Origin: Lotus japonicus
Taxonomy: Eukaryota; Streptophyta; Magnoliopsida; Fabales; Fabaceae
Direction of reading: 5' to 3'
Assembly: GCF_012489685.1 (NCBI RefSeq)
Contig: NC_080046.1
Span: forward strand, 58,270,195 to 58,334,194
DNA: 64,000 nt
Each line of letters begins with the position of its first letter. Position 1 is the stretch's first letter. The position numbers were made by a program, and so were the translations under genes. The notes beneath the pieces were generated by a model. That model saw only the letters and a program-made list of their open reading frames with translations. It had not been told where the DNA came from and did no database searches. Below are positions 36,986 to 47,937 of the stretch, piece by piece.

Positions 36986-37344
36986 TTTTAAATGATAACT
37001 TAAAGTAGTTGATAGAATTGATTAATAAAAATATTTGAATAAAGTTTTGGTTATGATCGAGTTAATAAATTTTTTTAAAATTTGCTTATTTAAGGGTTAA
37101 CTGTCAAATTGGTATGCCTTTGTAAGTTAGTTTAATTTTCATTCGTCATCGAAAAAAGCTTAATTATTGTCCCTATGTTTAAGCAAGTGTTGGAATTAGT
37201 CCTCAATTGAGGATGGAGGTATGGCAATGTTGCCTGATGGTAGACCATAGATAACATTTGCACACATGTAATTTTTTAATTATTTCTTATTTTAAATTTG
37301 TATAATTGTTTTTTGGTACATTGCATAAAAAGAAAAAAGGCTAA

Positions 37345-37630
37345 GCTCTCACAGAGGATACTCCCAAGGCATCGGACAACACTAGAAAATTCATACCCAC
37401 CAAGGGGTGCTCAATAACTACTAAAGGCAAATCCTGCTCCGCTCCATGCTTCGTCAAGAAATCGGTACAAGCATTTCCTTTCCTAAGCGTGTGATACAAA
37501 GCCACCTGCCAAGGGCGATTGAGAAGATCCTTAATATCCCAAATGAGAGAGGTGAAAGCGTATCTCAAAGGAGAAGCAGAGGAAACCAAATTAATAGCAT
37601 CAAGGGAGTCAGATTGGCAAATTAAAATGA
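37345..37630 (-). pseudogene. RNase H fragment of a non-LTR retrotransposon
   Basis: The minus-strand frame reads QSDSLDAINLV, then HTLRKGNACTDFLTKHGAEQ, then EHPLVGMNFLVLSDALG and a stop. This is the C-terminal RNase H-like domain (S.D...A..L ... H..R.GN.C.DFLAK.G) common in plant LINE and domesticated RNase H sequences. Only the C-terminal part is present. Confidence 0.8.
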
Positions 37631-37689
37631 TTTGTAAAAAATAAAATTATATAAAAAAAATATTTAAATAAGCTAAACTCTTTGCTTTG

Positions 37690-37800
37690 GCATGGATATC
37701 CATGTGGGTATGGAGCAGGTACGGGTACAATTTTTTACATGTGGATCGGGTGGTGAGAATACACTATCCCTGACCACTCGTACCCATTAGCATCCCTAGT
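37690..37800. other. Possible hAT-type element end
   Basis: Motifs GTGGGTATGGAGCAGGTAC and TACCCATTAGCATCCCTA resemble the interior and right end (CATCCCTA) of the hAT MITE at 49737-50240. No left end or target duplication was found. Confidence 0.3.
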
Positions 37801-37983
37801 TGTGAGTTATGAAGTTTTAACACTTACTTTATGATTTAGTGAATTTGATCCCTTTTTTATCCAGTAGCGGTAATATGGTTTAAATCTAGCGGTGTCTTGT
37901 ATGAATTACCCATTTACCCATATCGTTTTAGCAACTTGAATCCTCTCTTCTATTTTTTAAGCACAGAATTCGTTCTTCTAATA

Positions 37984-38128
37984 GCATGAGATGAGATTTT
38001 TTTTTTTGGTCTTGACCAAGGTATTCCAACGACCGACAGCCGTGAGACTAATTCCTCGCCCCACGGTCAGCGCACTAAGCTGTAGGGGGCTGACCAAATA
38101 GTTTTTTCTATTCGCATGAGATGAGATT
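37984..38128 (-). mobile_element. Short poly(A)-tailed retroposon with 15-bp target duplication
   Basis: The element at 37999-38113 is flanked by perfect 15-bp repeats GCATGAGATGAGATT (37984-37998 and 38114-38128). On the minus strand it begins near TTTGGTCAGCCCCCTACAGC, contains GGGGCGAGGAATTAGTCTC and ends GGTCAAGACC followed by A. Family unknown: a SINE, or the 3' end of a LINE. Confidence 0.8.
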
Positions 38129-38143
38129 AGATATCACTTAAAT

Positions 38144-38181
38144 AATAAAATGGTGTTTTTTTGTCAAAATAAAATGGTGTT
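38144..38181 (-). mobile_element. Micro-insertion: poly(A)-tail scar, 10 bases in a 14-bp duplication
   Basis: The direct repeat AATAAAATGGTGTT at 38144-38157 and 38168-38181 encloses TTTTTGTCAA, which on the minus strand is TTGACAAAAA. Confidence 0.65.
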
Positions 38182-39574
38182 AAAAACAAAACAAACAAAA
38201 ACCAGTAAAGCCCACAACAAATGAAGAATGTGAATTGACAATTTGGTAAAAGGTAAACTAGCCCACAACATTGCTATGACCACAAAAACGCCCACAACAT
38301 TTTGCTGTTAAACTTATCCAGAGAAGAAAATGTTGATTTTAATCAGTTTATTGGCAATTCAAGATTATGTAGGATTATTATAAACCAGGAGAAAATTATG
38401 CTCAGATATGATATGATCTGGTAAGAAATAATATTTGATGCTAGCTTAATTACCATATCTTATTTTTTGTTTTTTTACTTTTTTAGTGAGGAATACGGAT
38501 ACCTCTTCTAATTGAGCCAATATATTGGGCTGATAAAATTATTCTGAACATAAATCATTAGTGCATTCAATTATATTTATGTATCATGATATGATATATC
38601 TAAAAATAACATTAGTAGTACTAGAATATTGGCTGCCATGTTTTGCTGAGTTACCAACACTACTGTTTGGGTCCATTAGATATCACTATCTACCCTTTAA
38701 AGAGAGGAAGGAGTTAGTTTAAGAATGGTGCAGACACACCACAAAATGCTGTCCCCATAACAGCCTACTTTACTTAATGAAGCCCTTATCCTATTCCTCC
38801 CAATAAATATGCCCAATTCAATAGGTCATGGCTCTTCACGGGAATCACCAACTTCTTTATGACCAATTTACCATGATTCGTGTGCTTTTGATGCCTTTTT
38901 ATCCGTCCCTCTCCCATAAAGTTGTTAACCCTTTTTACCATGAACCTTTTACATTTCACCGTTTCATTAGCAAAGATAGACATAAAAACTTTGGTAAAGA
39001 GATGGATCCTAATCCAAAAAATTGGAACCAAATTAGGATAAGGTGAAACTCTTCCTAGGTGTCAACAGTTAAAACTCCTTATCATCCTATGCTTTAGTTT
39101 GGATAGAGACAAAAACTGATCAATTGTATAGGACACACCGCTAGTAACAAAGATTAATTGTAAACATGGATAAGAACAAGAACATCAATTTCATACACAG
39201 ACAGACAAAGAATATAGTATCCCATTTCATTACTCATTAGTATCTGTAAATTTACAAACTCCCAGATACAACGCATCAAGTTGGATTCCATTTCCCAACA
39301 AATGGTTGGAGTTCCTATCATGGGAATCAGCTCTCAGTATTTTTTTGACTAAACATCATGAATCATTATCATCTAATGTAAAAGGATCAGACACAACCCT
39401 ATACTCCATCGTATCGTTTGTGTTTGAAAAACTCATCCAGGATTCACGTTTGGCTCTGATCCACGTTTTCAAAAGCAAGAAATAATTGTTTTTGGATTTC
39501 TGGATCCACGTTTAACCTCTCCAGATTTGAAACCAAACACACACGATATCAACAATTTGGATCAGAACATTCTG
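38182..39574. other. Intergenic DNA and 3' flank of the 372-aa gene
   Basis: No gene seen. The last 300 bases are probably the 3' UTR of the minus-strand gene. Confidence 0.5.
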
Positions 39575-40693
39575 TCATCTGCAGAGGACTTTAACTATCT
39601 TTAGCAAGAAACACCATGCCATTGTGAGTATCAGTGCAGGAAAACGCCCTACAAGTAGTCCTACAAGGGTGATTATAACTAGAATTGTGTAACTATAACC
39701 TGAATTCACAACCCCAACACTTTCTATTCTCTTCTTTTCTTCCTCAAGTGATGATTCTTTGGAATAAGTGATTCCATTTCCATTTCCACCACCATTTACC
39801 TCATCATAATCATCATCATCAACACACTCATGTTCAATCTCAAGAGATTGAAACTTCTCTTCCTCTCCAAGACCACTTGAAACCTCACTCCCTGACTCAG
39901 CTTCATTCTGTTTATTATCCCTGTTCTCTTTCTTGGATCCACGAAACTTCTTAGGCACAAGCTTCTTCACCATCTTGCTCTTGAACCTACCGCTACGGCT
40001 ACTTCTTCTTACCTTGCACTCTGAAGAAGCTAATGGTAATGGCTCCATCATCACCATCGGAGAATCCAATTCACGAGCAATCTCATTCGCTTCCACAGCT
40101 TCAATTTCATCAACATTCGAGATCAATCGATTCAATTCAGTTGCGGAGTGTTCACAAACCTCGCTCGTCTTCAACTGAATTCGAACCGAGGAGACTCGTC
40201 GGAGCAGAGATTCCATTGAACCGCTCGAAACGACGCGTTTCCCTGCGTATTCGAGAAGCAGAAGCGCAAACGCCGACACGGTGATCCCAACCGTGAGCCT
40301 CTCCACGCTCGCCACCAGAACCGCCACCAGCAACACCTTAACAACAAGCAGAGTAGCACCGGGTCCGGACCCGCATTCACGGACCCGATCAGGAACGGTG
40401 TTTTCCGCGATTAACGGACCCGTCGGAGGAATGTTCGAGACCGGTGGCGGAGTCATCGGTGGGGGAGAGGTGGCCGGAGACGGCGGCGGAGGAAAATCGG
40501 CGGTGTCTGGCGGTGGTTTGTTGGAGCGGGGTTTGGTGAAGCGGGAGCGGTTGTTGACGAAGAGGTCGATGAGGGAGGTGGGGAAGCCGGTTTGGACGAC
40601 GAGGGAGCGGCGGCGGTTGGGGGAATGGAGATCGGCGAAGATTTGAGAAATTCGGGTGACCCGGTTTTTCTTCTTGTTCCATGGAAACGGCAT
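39575..40693 (-). CDS. Plant membrane protein of unknown function, 372 aa
   Basis: A single-exon gene on the minus strand. The N-terminus is short and basic (MPFPWNKKKNRVTRISQIFA) with SLVVQTGFPTSLIDLFVNNR, which looks conserved-domain-like. A proline-rich linker follows (about 60-95). A hydrophobic pair sits at about 113-131 and 133-149, then a mixed region with a Lys/Arg-rich stretch (228-258) and an acidic stretch (266-298). A C-terminal hydrophobic hairpin occupies about 335-349 and 351-369. GC content is clearly higher than the surroundings, as expected of a real coding exon. The pattern recalls a plant family sometimes annotated as ethylene-responsive nuclear protein, but I cannot confirm this. 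Topology and location are inferred from hydrophobicity only. Confidence 0.8.
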   Translation of the reverse strand: MPFPWNKKKNRVTRISQIFADLHSPNRRRSLVVQTGFPTSLIDLFVNNRSRFTKPRSNKPPPDTADFPPPPSPATSPPPMTPPPVSNIPPTGPLIAENTVPDRVRECGSGPGATLLVVKVLLVAVLVASVERLTVGITVSAFALLLLEYAGKRVVSSGSMESLLRRVSSVRIQLKTSEVCEHSATELNRLISNVDEIEAVEANEIARELDSPMVMMEPLPLASSECKVRRSSRSGRFKSKMVKKLVPKKFRGSKKENRDNKQNEAESGSEVSSGLGEEEKFQSLEIEHECVDDDDYDEVNGGGNGNGITYSKESSLEEEKKRIESVGVVNSGYSYTILVIITLVGLLVGRFPALILTMAWCFLLKIVKVLCR

Positions 40694-43600
40694 GGTTTTG
40701 GTGAGTTTAAGGATAGGAAAGGAACATGGATTGGATTATTATTATTATAAGATGAAAATTCTAGAGAAGAAGAAGGTAACGCATTCCACGGTTGTTGAGT
40801 GTGTTGAAAACTAGGGAATTTGGATGGAGTGGATGAGTGAAAAGTTTGGTGTATTTGGTATGGTAGTGGTGGCATGCACAAAATTAGTTTCTTTTATGCC
40901 ATTCATGTGCTTATATAGTGTGTATGATTTGGGAGTTGTTTAACTACACCATACATGGTGAGGTATAAAACAATTAGTACCACCTTGAAATTGTAAGATT
41001 TTCTATGATTTTTGTTAGAATTAAGAGAATTCTGAATAGTTGATTTTGTTATAAGAAAATATATTTATCTATATATTTATAATAATAATGGATACATTCA
41101 TGATTCATATATGTAATAAGGAAACTAGTTACTACTTTTAATTCTAAGTAAATGAGAAATAAATCAATCTAAATATTATTCAAAATTACCTTAATTACTC
41201 TAATATATGATTAAAATATTATAAGAAACTCTATGATATGATTAAGATATTATAAGATGCTTTTTCTTATTCTAACATGTTTAATTTTAAAATCACAAAT
41301 ATGTTATTATTCCTTTTTTATGCAACCCTATTTTCATTCCTCTACTTATGGGTAATGACGTGAGTAAACATGCCTATCCACTTTTAGTTTGTTTTAAACG
41401 GTGCGGTGTGAGTTGACCCACCAGCAAGAGTAAATATATGACACATTTGGTCTTAGAAGTGCACTGGTGAAAGAGATCGTACATTTTCGCTAACTTATGT
41501 TTTGGGGATGGAAGGAGACATAGACCGACTCACATGTGTAGACTTGAAATAGAGGCCTAAGCCGAACATTTATTGTTGCGAGAAAAAAGACGGTTTCCAA
41601 ATTAAAAGGTTATTTGTATTGATTATAAATAAGTGAAGCGTATTGTCTCTCTTATCTCTCTTACCATCGTGCATTAATTACATGGTAAGCAAACTATTTC
41701 CTTTTGTTTATCTTGTTAAAGATGAGATTGAGCTCTGCTCTAATCTCATATTAATTGGTATATTTTCTAGCAAACAGTCGATTAGTCTTTATTGGGAATT
41801 CAATGTTGTTTCTAATATCAAGCGGTGTCGTCCATGTCCTTCTCATTGGATAAGTTTATGACGTCAGCTTCACAGGTAGTTTGGACACACTAGAAAACGT
41901 CACAGATGAATGATCGGTCACCATTTATGAACACCCAACAAGGTCCACATTTACCAGTCGGTGTTTGCAATTTTGCTTTTATGTGAACAAACTTTATCTA
42001 CATAGTTTTTCTCAGATTGTGTTCATGGTATTTCACTATTTTGAGAACATGTGGAGTTTGTTTTTCATATTATTTTATATATCTTGTTCTCTCCAAAACT
42101 CCAGGGTTAGGCTCAATGACAAACACAACCTAACTCTCAATATTAATGTTAAGAGTGAAGTGAAGATATGCCTTAATTTTTGTTGTTTAGACTTCTTATA
42201 AGATTAAGATTGCCCTTTGGGCTTTTAGTTATTTTGGGTTATGCAATGCGATTTTTTTTTTATTCATTGGAAAACCTACTATGTGATTTATTACCATTAA
42301 ATAGTTTAATAATTAGTTAATCAATATGGTAGTTTTAAATTACTATTTAATCCAAAGGTATGCTTCTAATTCTGGTTCACATGTATCACATGTGCCTTGA
42401 GGTCGGACCTCTTAAGTCTTACCTAATGGGAGTTCATTTGTGAAGGTTGTCATATAGGACAGGCTATTGTGAACAATGGCTCAATAGGCACATAACGCCA
42501 AACCCTTAAGCATTGTGCTTATTGGACTTGAGAAGTACTTTGACAAGGACTAACGTGAATGATAACTCGGGTCTCGGTAGAGACACATTCTATTTCTACA
42601 AAGTGTTATATATGCAGATTACTTGAAAATATATCACTTACGGCAAGTCACAATATGTGAATTTCAGAAGTTAATCCATTTTCCAGTATTGTAATTTGCT
42701 TATGTAATTAACTTCACAATTTGTAATTGCAATTATTTAGCAGCCTTGTATTGACTTTCTTCTGCGTTATGAGCCGCCTAAGTAAGTAACCCACCAACGC
42801 ATCCGTTTTCCATCTTTATAATACGAATTATATCACTGTCCTCAATTCTAATTGGTTGCCGGCAAGAAAATTGAGATTGCATTTGATAATTTTAAGCAAA
42901 ATCAAAACAAGAAAACAAAAGATCATGCCATTTAAACTGTACAACTGTAGAGAAAAGGAGCTGCCACAGTATAACTCCAACAACTAAATTTTTAGTCTTC
43001 TTTTTTCTTAAGCCTCTTAATGATGATTGTGATTGACTATATAATTCTTTCCACTACACAATGAACACTAGGTGTTGCCTTAATAATTGGAGCAAATTAA
43101 AGTCGATAATTGTCTAATGGGACCCATTTTCCTGTTGATCAAATCACATATAATTGATACATTTGCATGCTTTGGAAGAAAGAACAAATAAAAAATGGAC
43201 TTTTGGGGCACTAAAAGTGTGAAGAGACCCAAAGAGAAAAGTTTAACCCAAGAATAGACCCCAAAAAGAAAAGCTTCAAAGAACACATAGTAATGTGATT
43301 ATGGTTGGGTGTGGGAGTGACTAGTGAGTGACAGTGGGGTTGGTGGGTACCCCAGGCACGCAGGTAATGCTGCTTTGAAACTGGAATAATTTTAAAGACA
43401 AAAACAAACTGAATAATTTCATGTGTTTTCTTGGACCTTACAAGTACTAATGTAAATACTACAAATTAATGCGATTGAGCATTGCAGGTAATGTAAATGC
43501 CAAGTTAGAATGATTGGGGAACATCTGAATGAGAAGCACGTGGAATCATATGGATTTTGAATCACTTTGGTCTCGTGCTCAGAGAAAGTGGTCCCTTGTC

Positions 43601-44117
43601 TGCTCCTTTTATCCCTTACCTAATGTTTTCACTGACTTTCTTCACTTCTTCTGATCCTTTTCGAGCTTGTCTTAGGAATTGGCAAATAAATTTGAACAAT
43701 GTCTTGTTAATCAAAATATAGTTATATGGTTCAATCAAACAAGAAAAGACCAATCGGTTCAATCAGACTAGATAGATCTATTCAACCGGTTCAACTGAGA
43801 ACGAGCACTGTGGCCGGTCTAATGTAACAAAATATCAGCACAACCGACAAAATCTTGAATAAATTCGAGAAAAACCTCGGTCAATCGGAACGAGTGATTA
43901 TCTCAAAAGCCAAGCGCTTCAACATTTTTATGCACGAGTGAGATGAACAACTGTAGTCAAACCTCGTTATGATCTTATGCAACTGCTTCAAAGGTCCGAC
44001 TATTGGTGATGAAAGTGTTGGTTACTGTCGTCTCCCATCGGCTGCATATTTTCTCACAATGGTCGCACTCTTGTTTTTGTCAACATAGCGGATGCACTCT
44101 TAAAATGACCAGTTTTG
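40694..44117. other. Long intergenic region
   Basis: The first 300 bases include the leader and promoter of the minus-strand 372-aa gene. The rest is AT-rich with no gene supported. A stretch at about 42480-42600 (TTATTGGACTTGAGAAGTAC ... GGGTCTCGGTAGAGACAC) looks like a very diverged relative of the paired-hairpin repeat in the coiled-coil introns. Confidence 0.45.
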
Positions 44118-44370
44118 ACTTATGATATGTGTTTATGACAATAAGTGCTTACGCTTATCACATAAGCGCTTAACCATAAACTAATTTGAGAAACTTGATG
44201 AAATAAGCTGAAAATAAGTTAAATGTCTTATTCATAAGCTAATCCGAAAAAACTTATGAAAATAAGTTCAAACTGACTTATAAGTAAGTTATAGACTATT
44301 TACATAAACTTTCACAAACATTTGCATAAGCATTTTTTATATAAAATAACTCAAATAAGGTCTTTCAGAT
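44118..44370. mobile_element. Degenerate Tourist-like MITE
   Basis: Repeated ATAAGCGCTTA, TCATAAGCTAAT, ATAAGTTCAAAC and CATAAGC motifs match the interiors of the elements at 26789-26988 and 47353-47623. Terminal GTTTGG motifs and target duplications are no longer visible. Confidence 0.5.
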
Positions 44371-44606
44371 GAGGTCATGGTGTCTGGCTGTTTTGTAGTA
44401 AATGTTAACTTAACTTCGACTTTTAACATTTGTTTATGTCCTTCTTAGCCATTTTATCCCTACAAGTAATTTTACTTTATTCTATCCAAACAATATTTAC
44501 TTATTTTTTATAACTTGTACGCATCATTCTTTTAAACTTTATATTTAATTTACGCAAATTTATTCAATAAGTAAAACAAATAGACTCAAGCTGTTTTCTT
44601 TCCATA
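44371..44606. other. Intergenic DNA
   Basis: No feature recognised. Confidence 0.4.
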
Positions 44607-45134
44607 CTCTAGGGGTCCCTGAAATTGTACCCCGTATCAAAATAAGTCCCTGAAATTTTTTTTTCCGATTCCGGATCCCTGGAATTGTTTTTTTAATCAG
44701 AATAAGTCCCTACGCCGGAGAAGACGGTGGTTGACGACGGCGGTCATGGCGGCGCTACGACCAGGGTGTTGGTCCGGCTTCGTCTCGTCCTCAGGAACTC
44801 AGTGGTGGTGGTCTCGTGGGCTGGGTCGTCACAGTTGAAGAGAAAAGGCCAGTCGCAAGTTGATTTCTTCTCGCCGGAATTTATGGAGCTTCTCGGTTTC
44901 TTCGTTTTAGCTTTGTTTCTTGCGATTTCTTCGCCCAGATCAGATATATGAAGGTCTAGGAGTGTTTTAAACATGTTATTTCATGGTTTGTGGAAACAAT
45001 GAGGAGGCAACCACTGTCTTCTCCGGCGTAGGGACTTATTTTGATCAAATAAATTTTTCTAGGGACCCGGAATCGGAAAAAAAAATTTCAGGGACTTATT
45101 TTGATACGGGGTACAATTTCAGGGACCTACAGAG
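44607..45134. mobile_element. Long-TIR element with GC-rich payload
   Basis: Inverted ends of about 115 bp (44607-44723 and 45020-45134) contain GGTCCCTGAAATTGTACC and AATAAGTCCCTACGCCGGAG. TA dinucleotides flank both sides (44605-44606 and 45135-45136). The 300-bp interior is much richer in GC (for example GACGACGGCGGTCATGGCGG) and could be captured gene sequence. Open frames inside are short on both strands. Superfamily unresolved: long TIRs suggest MULE, the TA flank suggests mariner. Confidence 0.75.
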
Positions 45135-45300
45135 TATTTAAGCCTTGTTTTGAAAACCCTAACTTGAGTATTCGTGGGCTCTTGAGATTTCTGAAGTACT
45201 ATATTTTGCTGTCTTTATTAGCAAATTTTTAATACGCTTTATTTTTTTGGCCCATTTCCCACTTTTAGATGTGTTGTAGTGTTGTACTTAGTCTTTCAAG

Positions 45301-45340
45301 CCTATAAAATCATTGACAAAAAAAAAATCCTATAAAATCA
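45301..45340 (+). mobile_element. Micro-insertion: poly(A)-tail scar, 16 bases in a 12-bp duplication
   Basis: CCTATAAAATCA at 45301-45312 and 45329-45340 encloses TTGACAAAAAAAAAAT. Confidence 0.65.
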
Positions 45341-45362
45341 ATATTGATGAAAAAACTTAACA

Positions 45363-45403
45363 ACATGAAATTCTTGAAAAAAAAAAACTACATGAAAATT
45401 CTT
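45363..45403 (+). mobile_element. Micro-insertion: poly(A)-tail scar, 14 bases in a 13-bp duplication
   Basis: ACATGAAATTCTT at 45363-45375 and ACATGAAAATTCTT at 45390-45403 enclose GAAAAAAAAAAACT. Confidence 0.55.
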
Positions 45404-45521
45404 CCGTTGCTTTTCTTATCTAAATTCATTTTATTTTATTCTTCTACAGGTATTACGTAATAATATTTTAATAATTAATGACTAATGTTGGTTCCCTAGT
45501 GGCTTGTTGGATTTGAATATC

Positions 45522-45572
45522 TCTAAATATGAACAAGAATTTTTTTTTTTGAAATGTCTAAATATCAACAAG
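45522..45572 (-). mobile_element. Micro-insertion: poly(A)-tail scar, 19 bases in a 16-bp duplication
   Basis: TCTAAATATGAACAAG at 45522-45537 and TCTAAATATCAACAAG at 45557-45572 enclose a poly-T run followed by GAAATG. Confidence 0.65.
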
Positions 45573-45936
45573 TCACAGGTTCAAATCTCTGATAAAGCAA
45601 AAAATAAATTATTAATATATTTGTTTATTTAATTTTCAATTTTTGAAACTTGAGTAAAATTCTGTTTGATTGATTGTCAATTCAAAAATTAATTAATTTA
45701 GTTTTATTAAATATAAAAGATTAGGTACTTAATATATTACGAAGGTGAGATGTATCTGCTCATATGAGAAACACAAAAATGAAAAATGTATGGAACAATG
45801 TATTTTCCGCCCTTTATTATGAGATCCCTTACAAAATAAAATAGTACTATTTCAACTGAAGAAAAAGCCCAAATTTATTCATATTCTACATTTTGTACAT
45901 AACAGAGTATCTCCAACTTATTTATTTATTTTATTT
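45573..45936. other. AT-rich intergenic DNA
   Basis: No gene or element recognised. Confidence 0.4.
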
Positions 45937-46473
45937 AGGCTTAATTGCAACTTTGGTCTCCAACGTTTACCAATACCACGATTTTGGTCCCCCGCCTAAT
46001 TTAATTACATGGATGATCCCCGACGTTATAGGCCGTGTGCAACGTTAGTCCTACCGTTTATTTCTTAATGGAGAAGGCTTACGTGGACGTCCAGTTGGAG
46101 AGAGAAAGGAGGTATGAGGAGAGAGGGAAGCACGTGAGTATCACGTGACCCTTATCTGAACCCATTATACCCAAACCTCTGACCTCCATGGAACGAAGAA
46201 GGTAACGCGATTTAGATCCCTAGGGTTTCAGATTTAGGTATAATGGGTTCATATAAGGTTCACGTGATACTCACGTGCTCCCCTCTCTCCTCAGATCTCC
46301 TTTTTCTCTCTCCAACTAGACTTTCAAGTAAGCCTCCTCCATTAAGAAATAAACGATAGGACTAACGTTGCACGCAGCCTACAACGTCGGGGACCATCCA
46401 TGTAATTAAATTAGGTGGAGGACCAAAATTGTGGCATTGGTAAACGTCGGGGACCAAAGTTGTAATTAAGCCT
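45937..46473. mobile_element. Foldback element with about 215-bp inverted ends
   Basis: The left end AGGCTTAATTGCAACTTTGG and the right end CCAAAGTTGTAATTAAGCCT continue as near-perfect inverted arms (about 45937-46155 and 46255-46473). The centre holds only about 100 bases. TTTATTT flanks both ends, a possible target duplication of low complexity. The arms include CACGTGA motifs. No coding sequence. Confidence 0.85.
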
Positions 46474-46597
46474 TTTATTTAAGTTATATTTGTGTAAGTA
46501 GTCATTACTATTGAGAATGCTTTTGGAAATTCATAGATTTCATTTATCTAGTGATGTGTTTGATAAAAAGAAGTTTTGTATGTTTTCTGTTTTGAGT

Positions 46598-46775
46598 AAT
46601 GATATGTACACACCTCATTTTCTAAACACTTTATTTCCACTTATTTTTATTTTTATCTCTCTCCTCTTATCATCTATTACATTTCATACTTTCTCTCTCT
46701 TACTTTTTCTTTTCTTCTTATCTCTCTCCTCATTCCACCTCTTTCCACCTCTCTTAGAGGTGTGAAAGAATCATT
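46598..46775. mobile_element. Short TIR element (MITE), copy 2
   Basis: Ends AATGATATGTACACACCTC and GAGGTGTGAAAGAATCATT are imperfect inverted repeats, and the interior matches 35021-35200. TTCTGTTTTGAG and TTCTGTTTGGAG on its two sides may be a target duplication. The corresponding position in the right arm of the inverted repeat (about 52110) is empty. Confidence 0.75.
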
Positions 46776-47352
46776 ATTGTTTCTGTTTGGAGTATAAGTT
46801 GCTTTTATATTACTGTTAATTTGACATTAGTTCATAAAATTTAGATATCATCTATATGTGTTGCTTCCTTTATTTTTGATACTATAAGTTCATAAAACTT
46901 TGATACCTTCCATCCATCCCATTCCATTCTACCCCTACCACCAATATGAATATATCCTAAAACTCTTAAATCATTCAAAGGCTTTATGACCATTATATCG
47001 CGTAATATGATAATATATTTAATGCATTCATTTTATGAATTTAATAAGAGTATCCAAAACCAACTGATAAATGAAATAGAAGGTGTCTGATCCGGCTATG
47101 GCACCAGCAAAATAATACCCAAGGATGTATGCCTTATGGCAGGTCTTTTTTAAGGAATATGATGTTGGGGTTGATTTATAAGTCTCACATTGTCAAGTTT
47201 CTAAAACAAATGAGGTTATAAATTAGTTTTTAGAGAAGTCCCACATTGCTTAGTGTGGTGAAGCAAGGGGGAGACCAAGGCTATATATTAGACCTAGGTT
47301 CTTTATTTTTAGATGTACGAGTCAATAGCACTTTAAGCTTATATCTGACTTA

Positions 47353-47623
47353 GGTCCTGTTGGGAAAACAACTTAATTCAGCGCTTATGACTTATGACAT
47401 AAGCACTTATTCATAAGCTATTTAAAAAAAATTGTTGAAATAAATTGAAAATAAGCAATATATAAGTATAAAGCTTTTTTTCATAAGCTATTCTGAGTAG
47501 CTTCTAAAAATAAGCTCAAAACAGCTTATGATAGTTCATAAGTTGTTAGCATAAGCTCTCCCAAACACTGACATAAGAGCTTATGCTATCAGATAAGCTC
47601 AAATAAACTCTTCCAAACGGGTC
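47353..47623. mobile_element. Tourist-like MITE nested in the 5' LTR
   Basis: Ends GGTCCTGTTGGGAAAAC and TTCCAAACGGGTC with TTA target duplications (47350-47352 and 47624-47626). The 3' LTR of the host element has a single uninterrupted GACTTAGTTTAAAT at this point, which proves the insertion site. Confidence 0.9.
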
Positions 47624-47937
47624 TTAGTTTAAATATTTGCTTTGTGAGAGTTTGGTTGTACTGGGGTATTGGGGTGAGAGTGAGAGAAGTCTATGTATTG
47701 TAACAATTTTCACATAGTGATAATTCTCTGGTTGTTGTTTTTGACAACGGTCGTGATTTTTTCTACAGTTTTGGACTTTCTACATTATTTTCTTGTGTTG
47801 TGATTGTGTTTTAATTTTTCTTCAGTTGTGTTGTTTCCCAACAGTGGTATCAAGAGCTTTGGTTTGATGAGATATCACAGTTATGTGATATTGTGAAAGT
47901 GCTAATTAAAGAAGGGTAATATTGTGAAAGTGTTGCT

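Larger units (their letters stand above)
35207..37200. repeat. Inverted repeat containing a defensin-like gene and its dead copy
   Basis: The left arm, about 35207-35880, and the right arm, about 36541-37200, are inverted, diverged copies about 660 bp long. The spacer is about 600 bp and very AT-rich. Landmarks pair in mirror order: CTTCAGGTAA donors (35861 and 36549), CATAGTATCT (about 35675 and 36729), GGTTACCAC (35446 and 36964), and ACAAAGGCATACTAA (35287) with TTGGTATGCCTTTGT (37110). Only the left arm retains an intact gene. Confidence 0.85.

Noticed and set aside
40281..40881. Open frames on both strands across the 5' part of the 372-aa gene
   Set aside because: GC-rich exon sequence leaves several frames open. 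Only the 39575-40693 minus frame has a consistent protein character (N-terminal basic motif, membrane segments, full length).
46080..46320. CACGTGA motifs as a promoter with G-boxes
   Set aside because: They lie symmetrically in the inverted arms of a foldback element and have no gene next to them.
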